Made by a program: the position numbers and the translations under genes
The notes under the pieces: model-generated
What the model saw: only the letters and a program-made list of their open reading frames with translations
What the model was told of the DNA's origin: nothing
The model's database searches: none
Shown here: positions 18,060 to 24,931 of the stretch, piece by piece
Numbering within the stretch: the stretch's first letter is position 1
Layout of the letters: each line of letters starts with the position of its first letter
NCBI RefSeq assembly: GCF_014212125.1
Contig: NZ_JACJVP010000042.1
Location: 1-64,000, forward strand
Length of the DNA stretch: 64,000 bases
Source: Cohnella nanjingensis
Lineage (GTDB): Bacteria; Bacillota; Bacilli; Paenibacillales; Paenibacillaceae
Reading direction: 5' to 3'

Positions 18060-18337
18060 CAGGACCCCCGCGTCCGCATGTGGCCGAAACCGCCGCCGCC
18101 GGAGCCGCTGCCGCCGTCGGCATACGTTCTGCCGAAGCCGGAATTCTCATCCAGGGCCTGTCCGTCTGACGAGGAGCCCGTGCCCTGCGAAGGCCCGCCG
18201 GGATTCGCGATCGCTTGCGAGGCGGAGCCGGCCTGCGCAGCCTGCGGGCCGTCCGCCGAGATATAACCGACGAAGCCTGCGAATACCGCTACGCTCGACA
18301 GGCCGACCGCCCATTTGACCCATTTTGGATTTGCCAT
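18059..18337 (-). CDS. Small membrane-anchored Gly/Ser-rich protein
   Basis: A 92-residue protein with one N-terminal transmembrane/signal segment (about 6-27, 'WAVGLSSVAVFAGFVGYISA') and a low-complexity exported tail rich in Gly, Ser, Gln and Asp ending 'GGGGFGHMRTRGS'. No flavinylation motif of the FMN-bind type (S/T-G-A-S/T) is visible. AAGGAG precedes ATG 18337; longer in-frame starts lack a site. It opens the apbE / ferric-reductase operon and may be a linker or partner of that system. No family is recognised. Confidence 0.65.
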   Translation of the reverse strand: MANPKWVKWAVGLSSVAVFAGFVGYISADGPQAAQAGSASQAIANPGGPSQGTGSSSDGQALDENSGFGRTYADGGSGSGGGGFGHMRTRGS

Positions 18338-18479
18338 TGAACTGCTCCTTCCGATCGTGCCGCCGGATGCGGTACGGGGGATGAATGTCATTGTAGGCGC
18401 GGCGGATGAAAAGGGGATGAACCGCAGCTTAGGCCAGGCTGAAACGGGGCTGAACGTTTTCTGAAAGGAGGCGTACAGT

Positions 18480-19067
18480 CCGCCCGACGGCGAGCCTTAT
18501 CCCGAGATCCGCGATATCGGGATGCTCGTGATTCTGGGCGGTCCGCAGAGCGTGTATCTGGAAAGCAAGTACGACTGGCTGGCCGAGGAGAAGCGCTTCA
18601 TTCGATCCGCGGTCCGCGAAGGCGTCCGGGTGCTGGGCATCTGCCTCGGCGCGCAGTTCTTGGCCGAGACGCTCGGCGGACGCGTCTTCCGCAACGCGGA
18701 CAAGGAGATCGGCTGGCATCCGGTGCGCCGGACGGCGGAACGCCACCCGCCTCTTGGAAGGACTGCCGGAGAAGTTCCATTCGTTCCACTGGCACAAAGA
18801 CGCCGTCTCGCTGCCGGAGGGGGCCGTGCGGCTCGCCGAGTCGGATGCGACCGACGTCCAGGCGTTCGCTTGCGGCAACCGGGTGCTGGGCCTGCAGTTC
18901 CATCTGGAGACGACGCCCGCCTGCATGGAGACGATGCTGGACCTCTGGCGCGGCGAGCTGACCGACGCGCCGCATATTCGGAGCGCCGCGCGGATCGCCG
19001 GCGAGGCCGGGCGGCCGAATCCGGACGGATGCTGCGGCTCGTCCTGGACCGTCTCGAATCCGCGTAG
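18480..19067 (+). pseudogene. Decayed class-I glutamine amidotransferase (GMP-synthase-like)
   Basis: Remains of a GATase1 protein. The first block (frame of 18522) reads 'DIGMLVILGGPQSVY', 'VLGICLGAQFLAETLGG' with the nucleophile Cys, up to 'GWHPVRRTAE'. The match then jumps by +1 frame near 18730-18750 to 'LEGLPEKFHSFHWHKDAVSLPEGA' and 'VLGLQFHLE' (catalytic His/Glu), and jumps back near 19015-19030 to end 'MLRLVLDRLESA'. The 5' end is also lost: an in-frame stop at 18462-18464 and no start codon, so about 30-35 N-terminal residues are missing. At least three lesions make this a true pseudogene unless base calls are poor. AAAGGAGG at about 18464-18471 may be the old ribosome site left next to a deletion. 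Confidence 0.8.
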
Positions 19068-19154
19068 GACAGGCCGCATACGCCGCTTCGATCCTCTTTC
19101 GCTCCGAATATGCTATAGGGCAGCAGGTGACGAGCTGTGGGGGAGGGATGCGGC

Positions 19155-19574
19155 GTGCATTGGGCAGCTGGAACGTTCTGCGTCGCCGCCGGCGCCGTGC
19201 TCATGTTCGCTTACGGACATTGGCCGGAGACGCTGACGGTGCTGCTGATCGTCATGGCCCTCGATTATTTGACCGGCGTGACGGCGGCGGTACGCGAAGG
19301 CTCGGGACTCAGCAGCCAGGTCGGTTTCTGGGGACTTTGGAGAAAGGGCCTCATGCTTTTGGTCATTTTGCTAGCTCATCGGATCGATATCCTCTTCGGC
19401 ACGGAGATGGCCATGGGGGGAGCGATTTACTTTTATCTGGCGAACGAGCTGCTGTCCGTTCTGGAGAACGCCGGCCGGATCGGATTGCCGATCCCGGACC
19501 GTCTGCGGCGGGCCGTCAAGATCTTGCGCGATCGCGCCGACGACGAAGACCGCCGGCCGCCCGGACGGAGCTGA
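19155..19574 (+). CDS. Holin-family membrane protein (holin_4 type)
   Basis: A 139-residue protein with about three or four transmembrane helices. The segment 'LTVLLIVMALDYLTGVTAAVREGSGLSSQVGFWGLWRKGLMLLVILLAHRID' region is typical of the phage_holin_4_1 / toxin-secretion holin family. The GTG at 19155 lies eight bases after GGGAGG. A GTG at 19137 has no site. No endolysin or phage genes are nearby, so it is probably a domesticated holin whose role (protein release or lysis) is unknown. Confidence 0.8.
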   Translation: MHWAAGTFCVAAGAVLMFAYGHWPETLTVLLIVMALDYLTGVTAAVREGSGLSSQVGFWGLWRKGLMLLVILLAHRIDILFGTEMAMGGAIYFYLANELLSVLENAGRIGLPIPDRLRRAVKILRDRADDEDRRPPGRS

Positions 19575-19756
19575 GGGGGGGAGACCGCTTCCTTGCGGAT
19601 CGACTCCTTTTTTTTTGCGCGAAAAAAAACCGCCCCGTTCATCATTTTGTCAAATGTGAAAAAAAGTTGACGTTTTCATCCCGCGAAATCTTGAGTTCGA
19701 TTGCCCATTTTAGGTAATATAAGAATTAGACATTTGAGGAAGCAGGGGGAGCAACA
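19575..19756 (+). promoter_or_regulatory. Spacer with likely promoter for the cupredoxin gene
   Basis: TTGAGT (19691-19696) and TAATAT (19715-19720) are 18 bp apart and lie upstream of the cupredoxin gene. Poly-T and poly-A runs at 19609-19629 may end holin transcription but no clean stem is seen. Confidence 0.45.
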
Positions 19757-20152
19757 ATGTTGAAATGGATCATGCCGGTCTTGCTTGTCGTCGCTTGCTT
19801 ATTTGGCGTGTACTTGCTGGCGACCGACCTTCCCGCGAAGCCGAAGGATGAAGCGTCTGGTTTGGCCGAAGGCCAAGAGCTGCTGAAGATCGTGGCGACC
19901 ACGACGGACTACAAGTTCGACCAGGCCGAATACCACGTCAAGGCGGGCACCAACTACAAAATCAAATTCTCCAACAAATCGGGCAAGCACGGCGCGCACA
20001 TCGAAGGCGCCAACATCGACTTGAACGAGAACAATCCGACGGTCGAATATACTTTCCCGGAGAGCGACAAAGGCAAGACCTTCGAGCTGAAGTGCTCGAT
20101 CATGTGCGGACAAGGCCATGCTACGATGGCTTCCAAGATTATCGTCGACTAA
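19757..20152 (+). CDS. Membrane-anchored cupredoxin with a CuA-type site
   Basis: A 131-residue protein: an uncleaved N-terminal anchor (about 4-22) and one beta-sandwich domain outside the membrane. The C-terminal motif C113-x3-C117-G-x2-H121-x2-M124 ('CSIMCGQGHATM') is the CuA pattern of cytochrome oxidase subunit II, and His78 or His81 ('GKHGAHIEG') can supply the remaining ligand. The Glu of the usual C-x-E-x-C is Ile. No other oxidase subunit is in the window. It probably carries electrons or stores/delivers copper at the membrane surface. GGGGGAG precedes the ATG at 19757. Confidence 0.8.
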   Translation: MLKWIMPVLLVVACLFGVYLLATDLPAKPKDEASGLAEGQELLKIVATTTDYKFDQAEYHVKAGTNYKIKFSNKSGKHGAHIEGANIDLNENNPTVEYTFPESDKGKTFELKCSIMCGQGHATMASKIIVD

Positions 20153-20328
20153 CGCGTTCCGCGGAACCGAGCGGGTATCGCCTCCCGGCCGGGAGGGTCG
20201 GATGCCGCCTCGAATCGGACGCGTTCGGCTATTCACGGCTTCGCTGCGCGCGGAGGAGAGCGAAGCGAAGCCGCGGATGGATGGAGGCGAAGCGGGGAGG
20301 GAGGCAGTTGCCGACCTCGCCCGACACG

Positions 20329-20361
20329 AAAAAAAAGGAGCCGGAACCGGCTCCTTTTTTT
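20329..20361. terminator. Bidirectional terminator between convergent genes
   Basis: AAAAAAAGGAGCCGG / CCGGCTCCTTTTTTT with loop AA; it serves the cupredoxin gene and the opposing small membrane gene. Confidence 0.92.
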
Positions 20362-20368
20362 ACAAGCG

Positions 20369-20620
20369 TTAAGCCCTTCTGCGCGCGCGCGACGCCGCCA
20401 CGGTCCGATCGGCCAGATAGCCGATCAGCGCCCAGCTGGCGACGGTGAGGACGTACATCCAAGCGACGCTCACCTGATGGATGTCGCCGAACAGCTCGAC
20501 GAACCAGATCGGGACGCTGAACATGAACAAGAACAAATTGTGCGGATCGTAACCGGTCGCGTTGAACAGGCATAGCGCAAGACCGATCAGCGCAAGCACC
20601 CAAGTAAAGGTATAGCGCAT
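20369..20620 (-). CDS. Small two-helix membrane protein, function unknown
   Basis: An 83-residue protein with two or three hydrophobic stretches ('TFTWVLALIGLALCLFNATG', 'LFLFMFSVPIWFVELFG', 'WMYVLTVASWALIGYLA') and a basic C-terminus ('SRARRRA'). AAGGGAG precedes ATG 20620. A longer start at 20686 has no site and adds an unrelated tail. I do not recognise the family. It stands alone and divergent from the Dabb gene. Confidence 0.65.
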   Translation of the reverse strand: MRYTFTWVLALIGLALCLFNATGYDPHNLFLFMFSVPIWFVELFGDIHQVSVAWMYVLTVASWALIGYLADRTVAASRARRRA

Positions 20621-20742
20621 GGCGTTCTCCCTTCCGCTGATATAATCCGGATTAGACGTAGTATGCGCGGCCGGAGAGCGCCTCATGCGAACTTAACGGC
20701 AAGCCGGCCCGAGACCATTTTCCGAAAGGAGACCATTCACTC

Positions 20743-21030
20743 ATGATTACGCATATTGTCCTGTTTAAGCTCAAAGACCGCAGCCCGGAGAGCGTCGCCG
20801 CGACGGCGCAAGTGCTGCGCGATATGGAAGGCAAGATCGACGAGCTCCTGTCCATCGAGGTGGGGACGGACGTGGTGCACTCGGAGCGTTCGTACGACGT
20901 ATCGCTCGTGACCAAGTTCGCATCGCTCGAAGCGATGCAGGCTTACCAGGTCCACCCGGTCCACAAAAAAGTCATCGAGCACATGTCGGTCGCGCGCGAA
21001 GCGCAAGCCGTCGTCGACTACGAGAGCTGA
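20743..21030 (+). CDS. Dabb (stress-responsive alpha/beta barrel) domain protein
   Basis: A 95-residue single-domain protein. The N-terminal 'MITHIVLFKLKDRSPE', 'YDVSLVTKFASLEAMQAYQVHPVHKKV' and final 'VVDYES' are typical of the Dabb fold, a dimeric ferredoxin-like barrel. Some relatives are enzymes on aromatic substrates but most bacterial ones are uncharacterised. GAAAGGAG precedes the ATG. Two small genes follow at close spacing, so a short operon is likely. Confidence 0.85.
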   Translation: MITHIVLFKLKDRSPESVAATAQVLRDMEGKIDELLSIEVGTDVVHSERSYDVSLVTKFASLEAMQAYQVHPVHKKVIEHMSVAREAQAVVDYES

Positions 21031-21043
21031 GGGGAAGAGATCG

Positions 21044-21175
21044 GTGAATACGACGGATTCGGGTGCAGGCGATCTGTACGAGATGCTGACTTACCTGCTG
21101 GTGATCATCATCAGCGCGGTGGTTATGGTCGTCTGGCTCAAACGCAAAAACAAGCGCAAGAACGGCAAAGGGTGA
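21044..21175 (+). CDS. 43-residue single-helix membrane protein
   Basis: Short gene starting with GTG at 21044 after GGGGAAGAG (21031-21039). It has an acidic N-terminus (MNTTDSGAGDLYEM), one transmembrane helix ('LTYLLVIIISAVVMVVWL') and a strongly basic tail (KRKNKRKNGKG), the layout of a regulatory or structural microprotein with its tail in the cytoplasm. It sits 13 bp after the Dabb gene and 4 bp before the HepT-like gene, which supports it being real. No family is recognised. Confidence 0.6.
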   Translation: MNTTDSGAGDLYEMLTYLLVIIISAVVMVVWLKRKNKRKNGKG

Positions 21176-21179
21176 TCGC

Positions 21180-21620
21180 ATGTATTACGTAAACCGGGAA
21201 GGAATCGAACGCCGCCTCCGCTGCATTCCCGACATCGCCGAAGCGGCGGGCGCGGTATCCGGCGAATGGACGGGCTCCTTGCTCGAAGGTCTCGCGCAGG
21301 AGCGTTGCCTGCACCTAGCCTTGGAGATCGTAACGGATGTCGGCAGCTTCCTGATCGACGGGTTCATGATGCGGGATGCGAGCAGCTATGAAGACATCGT
21401 GGAAGTCATCGCGGGCGAAGGCGTCGTTCCCGCGGATCGGGCGGAGACGCTGCGCCGGCTGGTCGCGCTGCGCAAGCCGCTCGTGCAGGACTACGACAAC
21501 TGGCCGCGACGCGAGCCGCACCGCTTGACGGCCGAACTGCCGGACCTGCTCCTGGCTTTCGAAGCGGACGTGAACGCGTTTCTGAAGCGGGAGCTCGATC
21601 CCTGGGAGACGCCGCGCTGA
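21180..21620 (+). CDS. DUF86 / HepT-like protein (YutE-like)
   Basis: A 146-residue all-helical protein of the DUF86 group. The region 'LRRLVALRKPLVQDYDNW' holds an R-x4-6-Y element like the RNase motif of HepT toxins, and 'HLALEIVTDVGSFLIDGFMMRD' matches the family's first helices. HepT toxins normally sit beside an MNT-type nucleotidyltransferase antitoxin. None is present here, so this is more like the solitary chromosomal YutE-type proteins of Bacilli, whose job is unknown. The ATG at 21180 lies four bases after the small membrane gene. Confidence 0.75.
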   Translation: MYYVNREGIERRLRCIPDIAEAAGAVSGEWTGSLLEGLAQERCLHLALEIVTDVGSFLIDGFMMRDASSYEDIVEVIAGEGVVPADRAETLRRLVALRKPLVQDYDNWPRREPHRLTAELPDLLLAFEADVNAFLKRELDPWETPR

Positions 21621-21650
21621 CTTTGTATACTTTTTGGTATCAAAAATAAA

Positions 21651-21679
21651 TTTACGTTGCGTTGATCTTCCGTTACAAT
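21651..21679 (+). promoter_or_regulatory. Sigma-A-like promoter of the winged-helix regulator
   Basis: TTTACG (21651-21656), 17 bp, TACAAT (21674-21679). Just upstream, GTATAC and GGTATC (about 21625-21641) flank a run of five T, a possible operator. Confidence 0.6.
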
Positions 21680-21733
21680 AGGAGCATAAGCGAGCGAATG
21701 GCTCAGACCATCGCCGAGCCGGGAGGGATGCTT

Positions 21734-22405
21734 ATGCTGCCGCAGGAAGAGGGCTCGACGCGGGAACAGCTGCTTCAATTGCTGAAGACGCGCGGGAATA
21801 GCAGCATCGGCGAATTGTCGAAGGAGCTGGCCATCACGGAGATGGCGGTCCGCAGACACGTTCAGACGCTGGAGCGGGACGGGCTCGTGCGTTCCGCATT
21901 GGTTCGCCAGGCCATGGGACGACCGTCTTATTGGTACTCGCTGACCGAACGCGCGGACGACTTGTTCCCGAAGAATTACCCGCAATTGGCGCTCGATCTG
22001 CTCGAAGAGCTGGAAGAGCAGCATGGCGGCGCGCAAGTCATCGACCGCCTGTTCGAAGGCCGGCGCGAGAAGCTGGCTTCCCGGTACCGGGAACGGCTCG
22101 CGCATGCGTCGCTGGAGGATCGGGTAGCGGAGTTGACCGCCATCCAGCATGCGGGCGGATATATGTCCGATTGGGAGCGGGAGACCGACGATTCGTTCCT
22201 GCTCCATGAATATAATTGCCCCATCGCCCAAGTGGCGGGCCGGTACCGCCAAGCCTGCCATTGCGAACAGCGCTTGTTCGAGGAGCTGCTGGACGCGAAG
22301 GTCGAGCGCACCGAGTGCATCGCGGACGGCGGCCAGCGCTGCACGTACGCGATCCGTCGCGCGGAGCGAAGCGCGAACGGCGCGACGGAGCAAGGCAAGT
22401 CCTAA
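21734..22405 (+). CDS. Winged-helix regulator with a C-terminal cysteine cluster (SufR-like)
   Basis: A 223-residue transcription factor. The N-terminal winged helix-turn-helix (about 10-75; 'SIGELSKELAITEMAVRRHVQTLERDGLV') is of the DeoR/ArsR type. The C-terminal half holds Cys162, Cys175, Cys177, Cys195 and Cys203 ('EYNCPI', 'ACHCE', 'TECI', 'QRCTY'), the layout of SufR-like regulators that bind an Fe-S cluster. The start at ATG 21734 is seven to eight bases after GGGAGG; the ATG at 21728 is too close. No suf genes adjoin it, so targets are unknown. Iron or redox sensing is an inference. Confidence 0.8.
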   Translation: MLPQEEGSTREQLLQLLKTRGNSSIGELSKELAITEMAVRRHVQTLERDGLVRSALVRQAMGRPSYWYSLTERADDLFPKNYPQLALDLLEELEEQHGGAQVIDRLFEGRREKLASRYRERLAHASLEDRVAELTAIQHAGGYMSDWERETDDSFLLHEYNCPIAQVAGRYRQACHCEQRLFEELLDAKVERTECIADGGQRCTYAIRRAERSANGATEQGKS

Positions 22406-22422
22406 TCGGGCGCAAGCGCGAG

Positions 22423-22472
22423 AAAAAGAGGTCCCCCACCGGCAGAGATGTCGGGCGCGGGGCCTCTTTTTA
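22423..22472 (+). terminator. Terminator after the winged-helix regulator
   Basis: AAAAAGAGG.CCCC pairs with GGGGCCTCTTTTT around a loop of about 22 nt, with a T-run at the end. Confidence 0.8.
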
Positions 22473-22642
22473 TGGATGAAGACGGTTTTTGGCCCCTGCC
22501 CGTCTCGAAGCGCAGATGGGAAAAATGGCTTTTCCCTTCAGCGCCTCGCCGAACGCCTTGCCCACCTCCAGCGTCCGCGTCCGTCCGTCATCCAACCCGA
22601 ACCGCCGCCTCAGCATGTTCTCTTCCCGTTTGGTCAACGTAC

Positions 22643-22772
22643 CCATTCAGCAGCAGAGGTATGACACGGAACTTTATCCACCGGTGTGTCTCGCATTGAT
22701 TTACCCATCAGCGCCGCCTCCATTCAGCAGCAGAGGTTCGACACGGAACTTTATCCACCGGAGTGTCTCGCA
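22643..22772. repeat. Tandem pair of a 53-bp element, period 77 bp
   Basis: The copies at 22643-22695 and 22720-22772 begin CCATTCAGCAGCAGAGGT and differ at three positions (two adjacent to GGT, one in GG(T/A)GTG). The 24 bp between copies is not repeated. Confidence 0.85.
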
Positions 22773-22851
22773 GTTGGGCTCGCGCTCGAAAAGTTGTATT
22801 CATACCACTTATTTGGCCACCGGTGGCGGAAAATGCACCATTTCTTGCAAA

Positions 22852-22912
22852 TGTACAACTTATTCCGAAGGAATTCGGAAAAGAAGCGGAAAACAGGCGA
22901 ATAAGTTGTACA
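22852..22912. repeat. 14-bp perfect inverted repeat with an internal hairpin
   Basis: TGTACAACTTATTC (22852-22865) and its exact complement (22899-22912). The 33-bp loop holds CCGAA-GGAA-TTCGG. Related AAGTTGTA / AAGTTGCA words recur at about 22793, 22914 and in the 8-bp hairpin AAGTTGCA-CTTT-TGCAACTT at 22954-22973. Confidence 0.85.
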
Positions 22913-23497
22913 AATACAACATCATGCTCCAATCGGCGCCATTCCCAGGAAAAAAGTTGCACTTTTGCAACTTATCGCTTCAGATGGAGGTCACTTTACT
23001 TAAAAAGTTTGTACGTTCGCAGCTTGAGGGTTTGGATGACTCGCTGCCGTCACAAAACGTATCGCTTCTGTCATCAGTTCGGTTTTCTATCCTCTCCTGT
23101 CTATCGCCTGCATTTTTTTGTCTGGCGTCCTACCCTCTTCTAACTGCTATCCTATCCAAACTGTCTATTGTTCTACCTCATCTGACTGTAGACTTATCCT
23201 CATCTGTCCCGCCGTCCGCCGTCATTTCATCATCTGCCGACTGGCGATCATCGGTCGTCTTTTCGTCATCTACCGTCTCCTTCATCGGCGCAAACGATCC
23301 TTGCGGTAGCGGACGTTCTGGTTGCGACCCGTGATTACCTTTCCTCGACCATCCGGGCCACGCACCTCTATTTCCCATGCTCTTCAAGTTTCAGCCCGTC
23401 CGCTGTGTCAAGTCAAGCCCATCGCTCCTATACTGTCATTAACCGCCTGGGCGTTTGTACCGGGTGCGGAAGGAGTCAAGGGAGGAGGGACTGGGAG

Positions 23498-23995
23498 ATG
23501 GCTTGGGATATCGCAGCTTATGCCTTAGCTGTCCTGTGTCTGGCGATCGCCGTCGCGTCGTGGATCGCCGCGAACGCCGTGCGGCGCGCCATGGGCCGGG
23601 TGAGCCGGTCCGTAGAGCGGCTCGACCGGGAGGCGGCGGCAGCGCTGCTCGAATGGCGGCAGCTCGCGGAAGAGGCGAGGGAGGCGACTGGCGCATGCCG
23701 GCGCATCCTGGACGGCGCCGAGGGACTCGCGGAAGGGGGGCGGGCGCTCGGAGAAGCGGCTCGCAGAGCCGCCATGGCGGCGGCCGATGTCGCAGACGCT
23801 TGGCGCGAGCGCATCGTCGGACGCTTGGCGTCCGAAACCGGCCCGCAAGCGGACGGGGTGCCGGGAACCGATTGGCAGGCGATCGGCTGGAACCTGTGGC
23901 AATCGTGGCGCCGGCGGGCAGCGGCCGCTTCCGCTCCCGCCTCCGATGAACCAACCGCGTCAGTGGACCCGCTATCGGGCGAAACGCGTCATTAG
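23498..23995 (+). CDS. DUF948-type membrane protein
   Basis: A 165-residue protein: one N-terminal helix (about 4-25, 'IAAYALAVLCLAIAVASWIA') then a long, Ala/Arg/Glu-rich helical region (about 28-120) likely to form a coiled coil ('RVSRSVERLDREAAAALLEWRQLAEEAREA'). This is the layout of DUF948 proteins (YtxG-like), which in Bacillus sit with YtxH, as here. The start at ATG 23498 follows GGGAGGAGGG. The role is not known; such proteins are linked to general stress operons in Bacillus. Confidence 0.7.
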   Translation: MAWDIAAYALAVLCLAIAVASWIAANAVRRAMGRVSRSVERLDREAAAALLEWRQLAEEAREATGACRRILDGAEGLAEGGRALGEAARRAAMAAADVADAWRERIVGRLASETGPQADGVPGTDWQAIGWNLWQSWRRRAAAASAPASDEPTASVDPLSGETRH

Positions 23996-24064
23996 CGGTG
24001 CGAAGGCGATATGCAGACGCACCAACGACGAGACCTCTTGGAAAGAGGAAGGGAGATTACGACA

Positions 24065-24373
24065 ATGGCTGAGAAGAAAGTAGTCAAATCGTTCGTGTAC
24101 GGCGCGCTGACGGGGGCCGTCGCCGGCGCGGTAACCGCGCTGCTGTTCGCTCCGAAGTCGGGCAAGGAACTGCGCAAGGACATCTCGGATACGGCGCAGC
24201 GCGTCGGCGAGAAGACGGCGGATCTGGGCCGCTCCGCGGGGTCGGCCGCACAATCCATCGCGAGGAAGACGTCGAACTGGGCTTCCGACGTGCGCGCCAA
24301 GCTGAACAAGCGCGGCCAGGCGGAAGAAGAAACGTCCGCCGAGATCGTTGAGTCGGATTCCGCCGCCCGCTAA
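24065..24373 (+). CDS. YtxH-domain protein
   Basis: A 102-residue protein. The Gly/Ala-rich hydrophobic stretch 'FVYGALTGAVAGAVTALLFAPKSGKELRKDI' is the YtxH signature (G-x-x-x-G membrane hairpin followed by FAPKSGKELR), then an amphipathic helical tail ending 'EIVESDSAAR'. AAGGGAG lies before ATG 24065. It follows the DUF948 gene by 69 bp. Its final codons, stop and following bases are the apparent source of the 66-bp tandem repeat that begins right after it. Confidence 0.85.
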   Translation: MAEKKVVKSFVYGALTGAVAGAVTALLFAPKSGKELRKDISDTAQRVGEKTADLGRSAGSAAQSIARKTSNWASDVRAKLNKRGQAEEETSAEIVESDSAAR

Positions 24374-24725
24374 CCGACCCCTTCGAAGCGCCCTTAAGCT
24401 TCCGCCGAAGCCGCCGAATCGGATTCCGTCGTTAGCTGATCGAGCCCTTCGAAGCGCCCTTAAGCTATCGCCGAAGCCGCCGAATCGGATTCCGTCGTTA
24501 GCCGATCAAGCCCTTCGAAGCGCCCTTAAGCTTCCGCCGCAGCCGCCGAATCGGATTCCGTCGTTAGCTGATCGAGCCCTTCGAGGCGCCCTTAAGCTTC
24601 CGCCGCAGCCGCCGAATCGGATTCCGTCGTTAGCTGATCAAGCCCTCCGAAGCGCCCTTAAGCTTCCGCCGCTCGCTAATCAAGCCCTTCGAAGCGCTTT
24701 TAAACGTCCGCCGCAGCCTTAATAT
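24374..24725. repeat. 66-bp tandem array derived from the end of ytxH
   Basis: The marker CCCTTCGAAGCG (or a one-base variant) starts at 24379, 24445, 24511, 24577 and 24643, exactly 66 bp apart, and again at 24685 after a copy shortened to 42 bp. Each full unit carries GCCGAATCGGATTCCGTCGTTAG, which in the ytxH frame reads 'AESDSVVS-stop', matching the real C-terminus 'VESDSAAR-stop' at 24350-24373. Units also hold GAAGC..GCTTC inverted repeats around CCCTTAA. An open frame through the array (22-residue repeats) is a by-product of the period being divisible by three. Confidence 0.9.
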
Positions 24726-24788
24726 CGGATTCCGCTTCGCGTCAAACGTACGCCGCAAACCGCCCTTTCTGACGGAAAATATCGCATC

Positions 24789-24822
24789 GGAACGCCGCCC
24801 CGCTCCCGCCGGGCGGCGTTCC
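24789..24822. other. GC-rich hairpin without a T-run
   Basis: GGAACGCCGCCC (24789-24800) pairs exactly with GGGCGGCGTTCC (24811-24822). It could stall transcription coming from the repeat array but lacks the U-tract of a standard terminator. Confidence 0.5.
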
Positions 24823-24861
24823 GCTTGCCTTGAACCTCGTCCGAATATGAGCTAAGATGTA

Positions 24862-24894
24862 GGTACCTTTTGAGCAGGACGCTCATAAGGTATC
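24862..24894. promoter_or_regulatory. Imperfect inverted repeat upstream of murI
   Basis: GGTACCTTTTGAGC (24862-24875) and GCTCATAAGGTATC (24881-24894) pair at 12 of 14 positions around a 5-bp loop, 37 bases before the murI start. It could be an operator or an mRNA leader stem. No regulator is known for it. Confidence 0.4.
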
Positions 24895-24931
24895 ATGTTC
24901 TGTCATCTCCTAACCAGAAAGCGGTGTTCTC

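Larger units (their letters stand above)
22473..23497. other. Gene-free 1-kb stretch with direct and inverted repeats
   Basis: Open frames here have no ribosome site, no family resemblance and biased composition, so I call no gene. The stretch is more AT-rich than the neighbours. It holds a tandem pair (22643-22772), a 14-bp inverted repeat (22852-22912) and a perfect hairpin (22954-22973). From about 23150 to 23330 it is rich in CATC/GTC short motifs. Confidence 0.6.

Noticed and set aside
21180-21620. HepT/MNT toxin-antitoxin system
   Set aside because: No nucleotidyltransferase antitoxin gene on either side; the protein fits solitary YutE-like members.
22489-23334. 281-codon frame in the 1-kb gene-free stretch
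   Set aside because: No ribosome site, Ser/Cys-rich low-complexity translation, and it runs through the tandem pair and inverted repeats.
24348-24722. Protein of 22-residue repeats through the 66-bp array
   Set aside because: Overlaps the end of ytxH, no ribosome site; open only because 66 is divisible by three.
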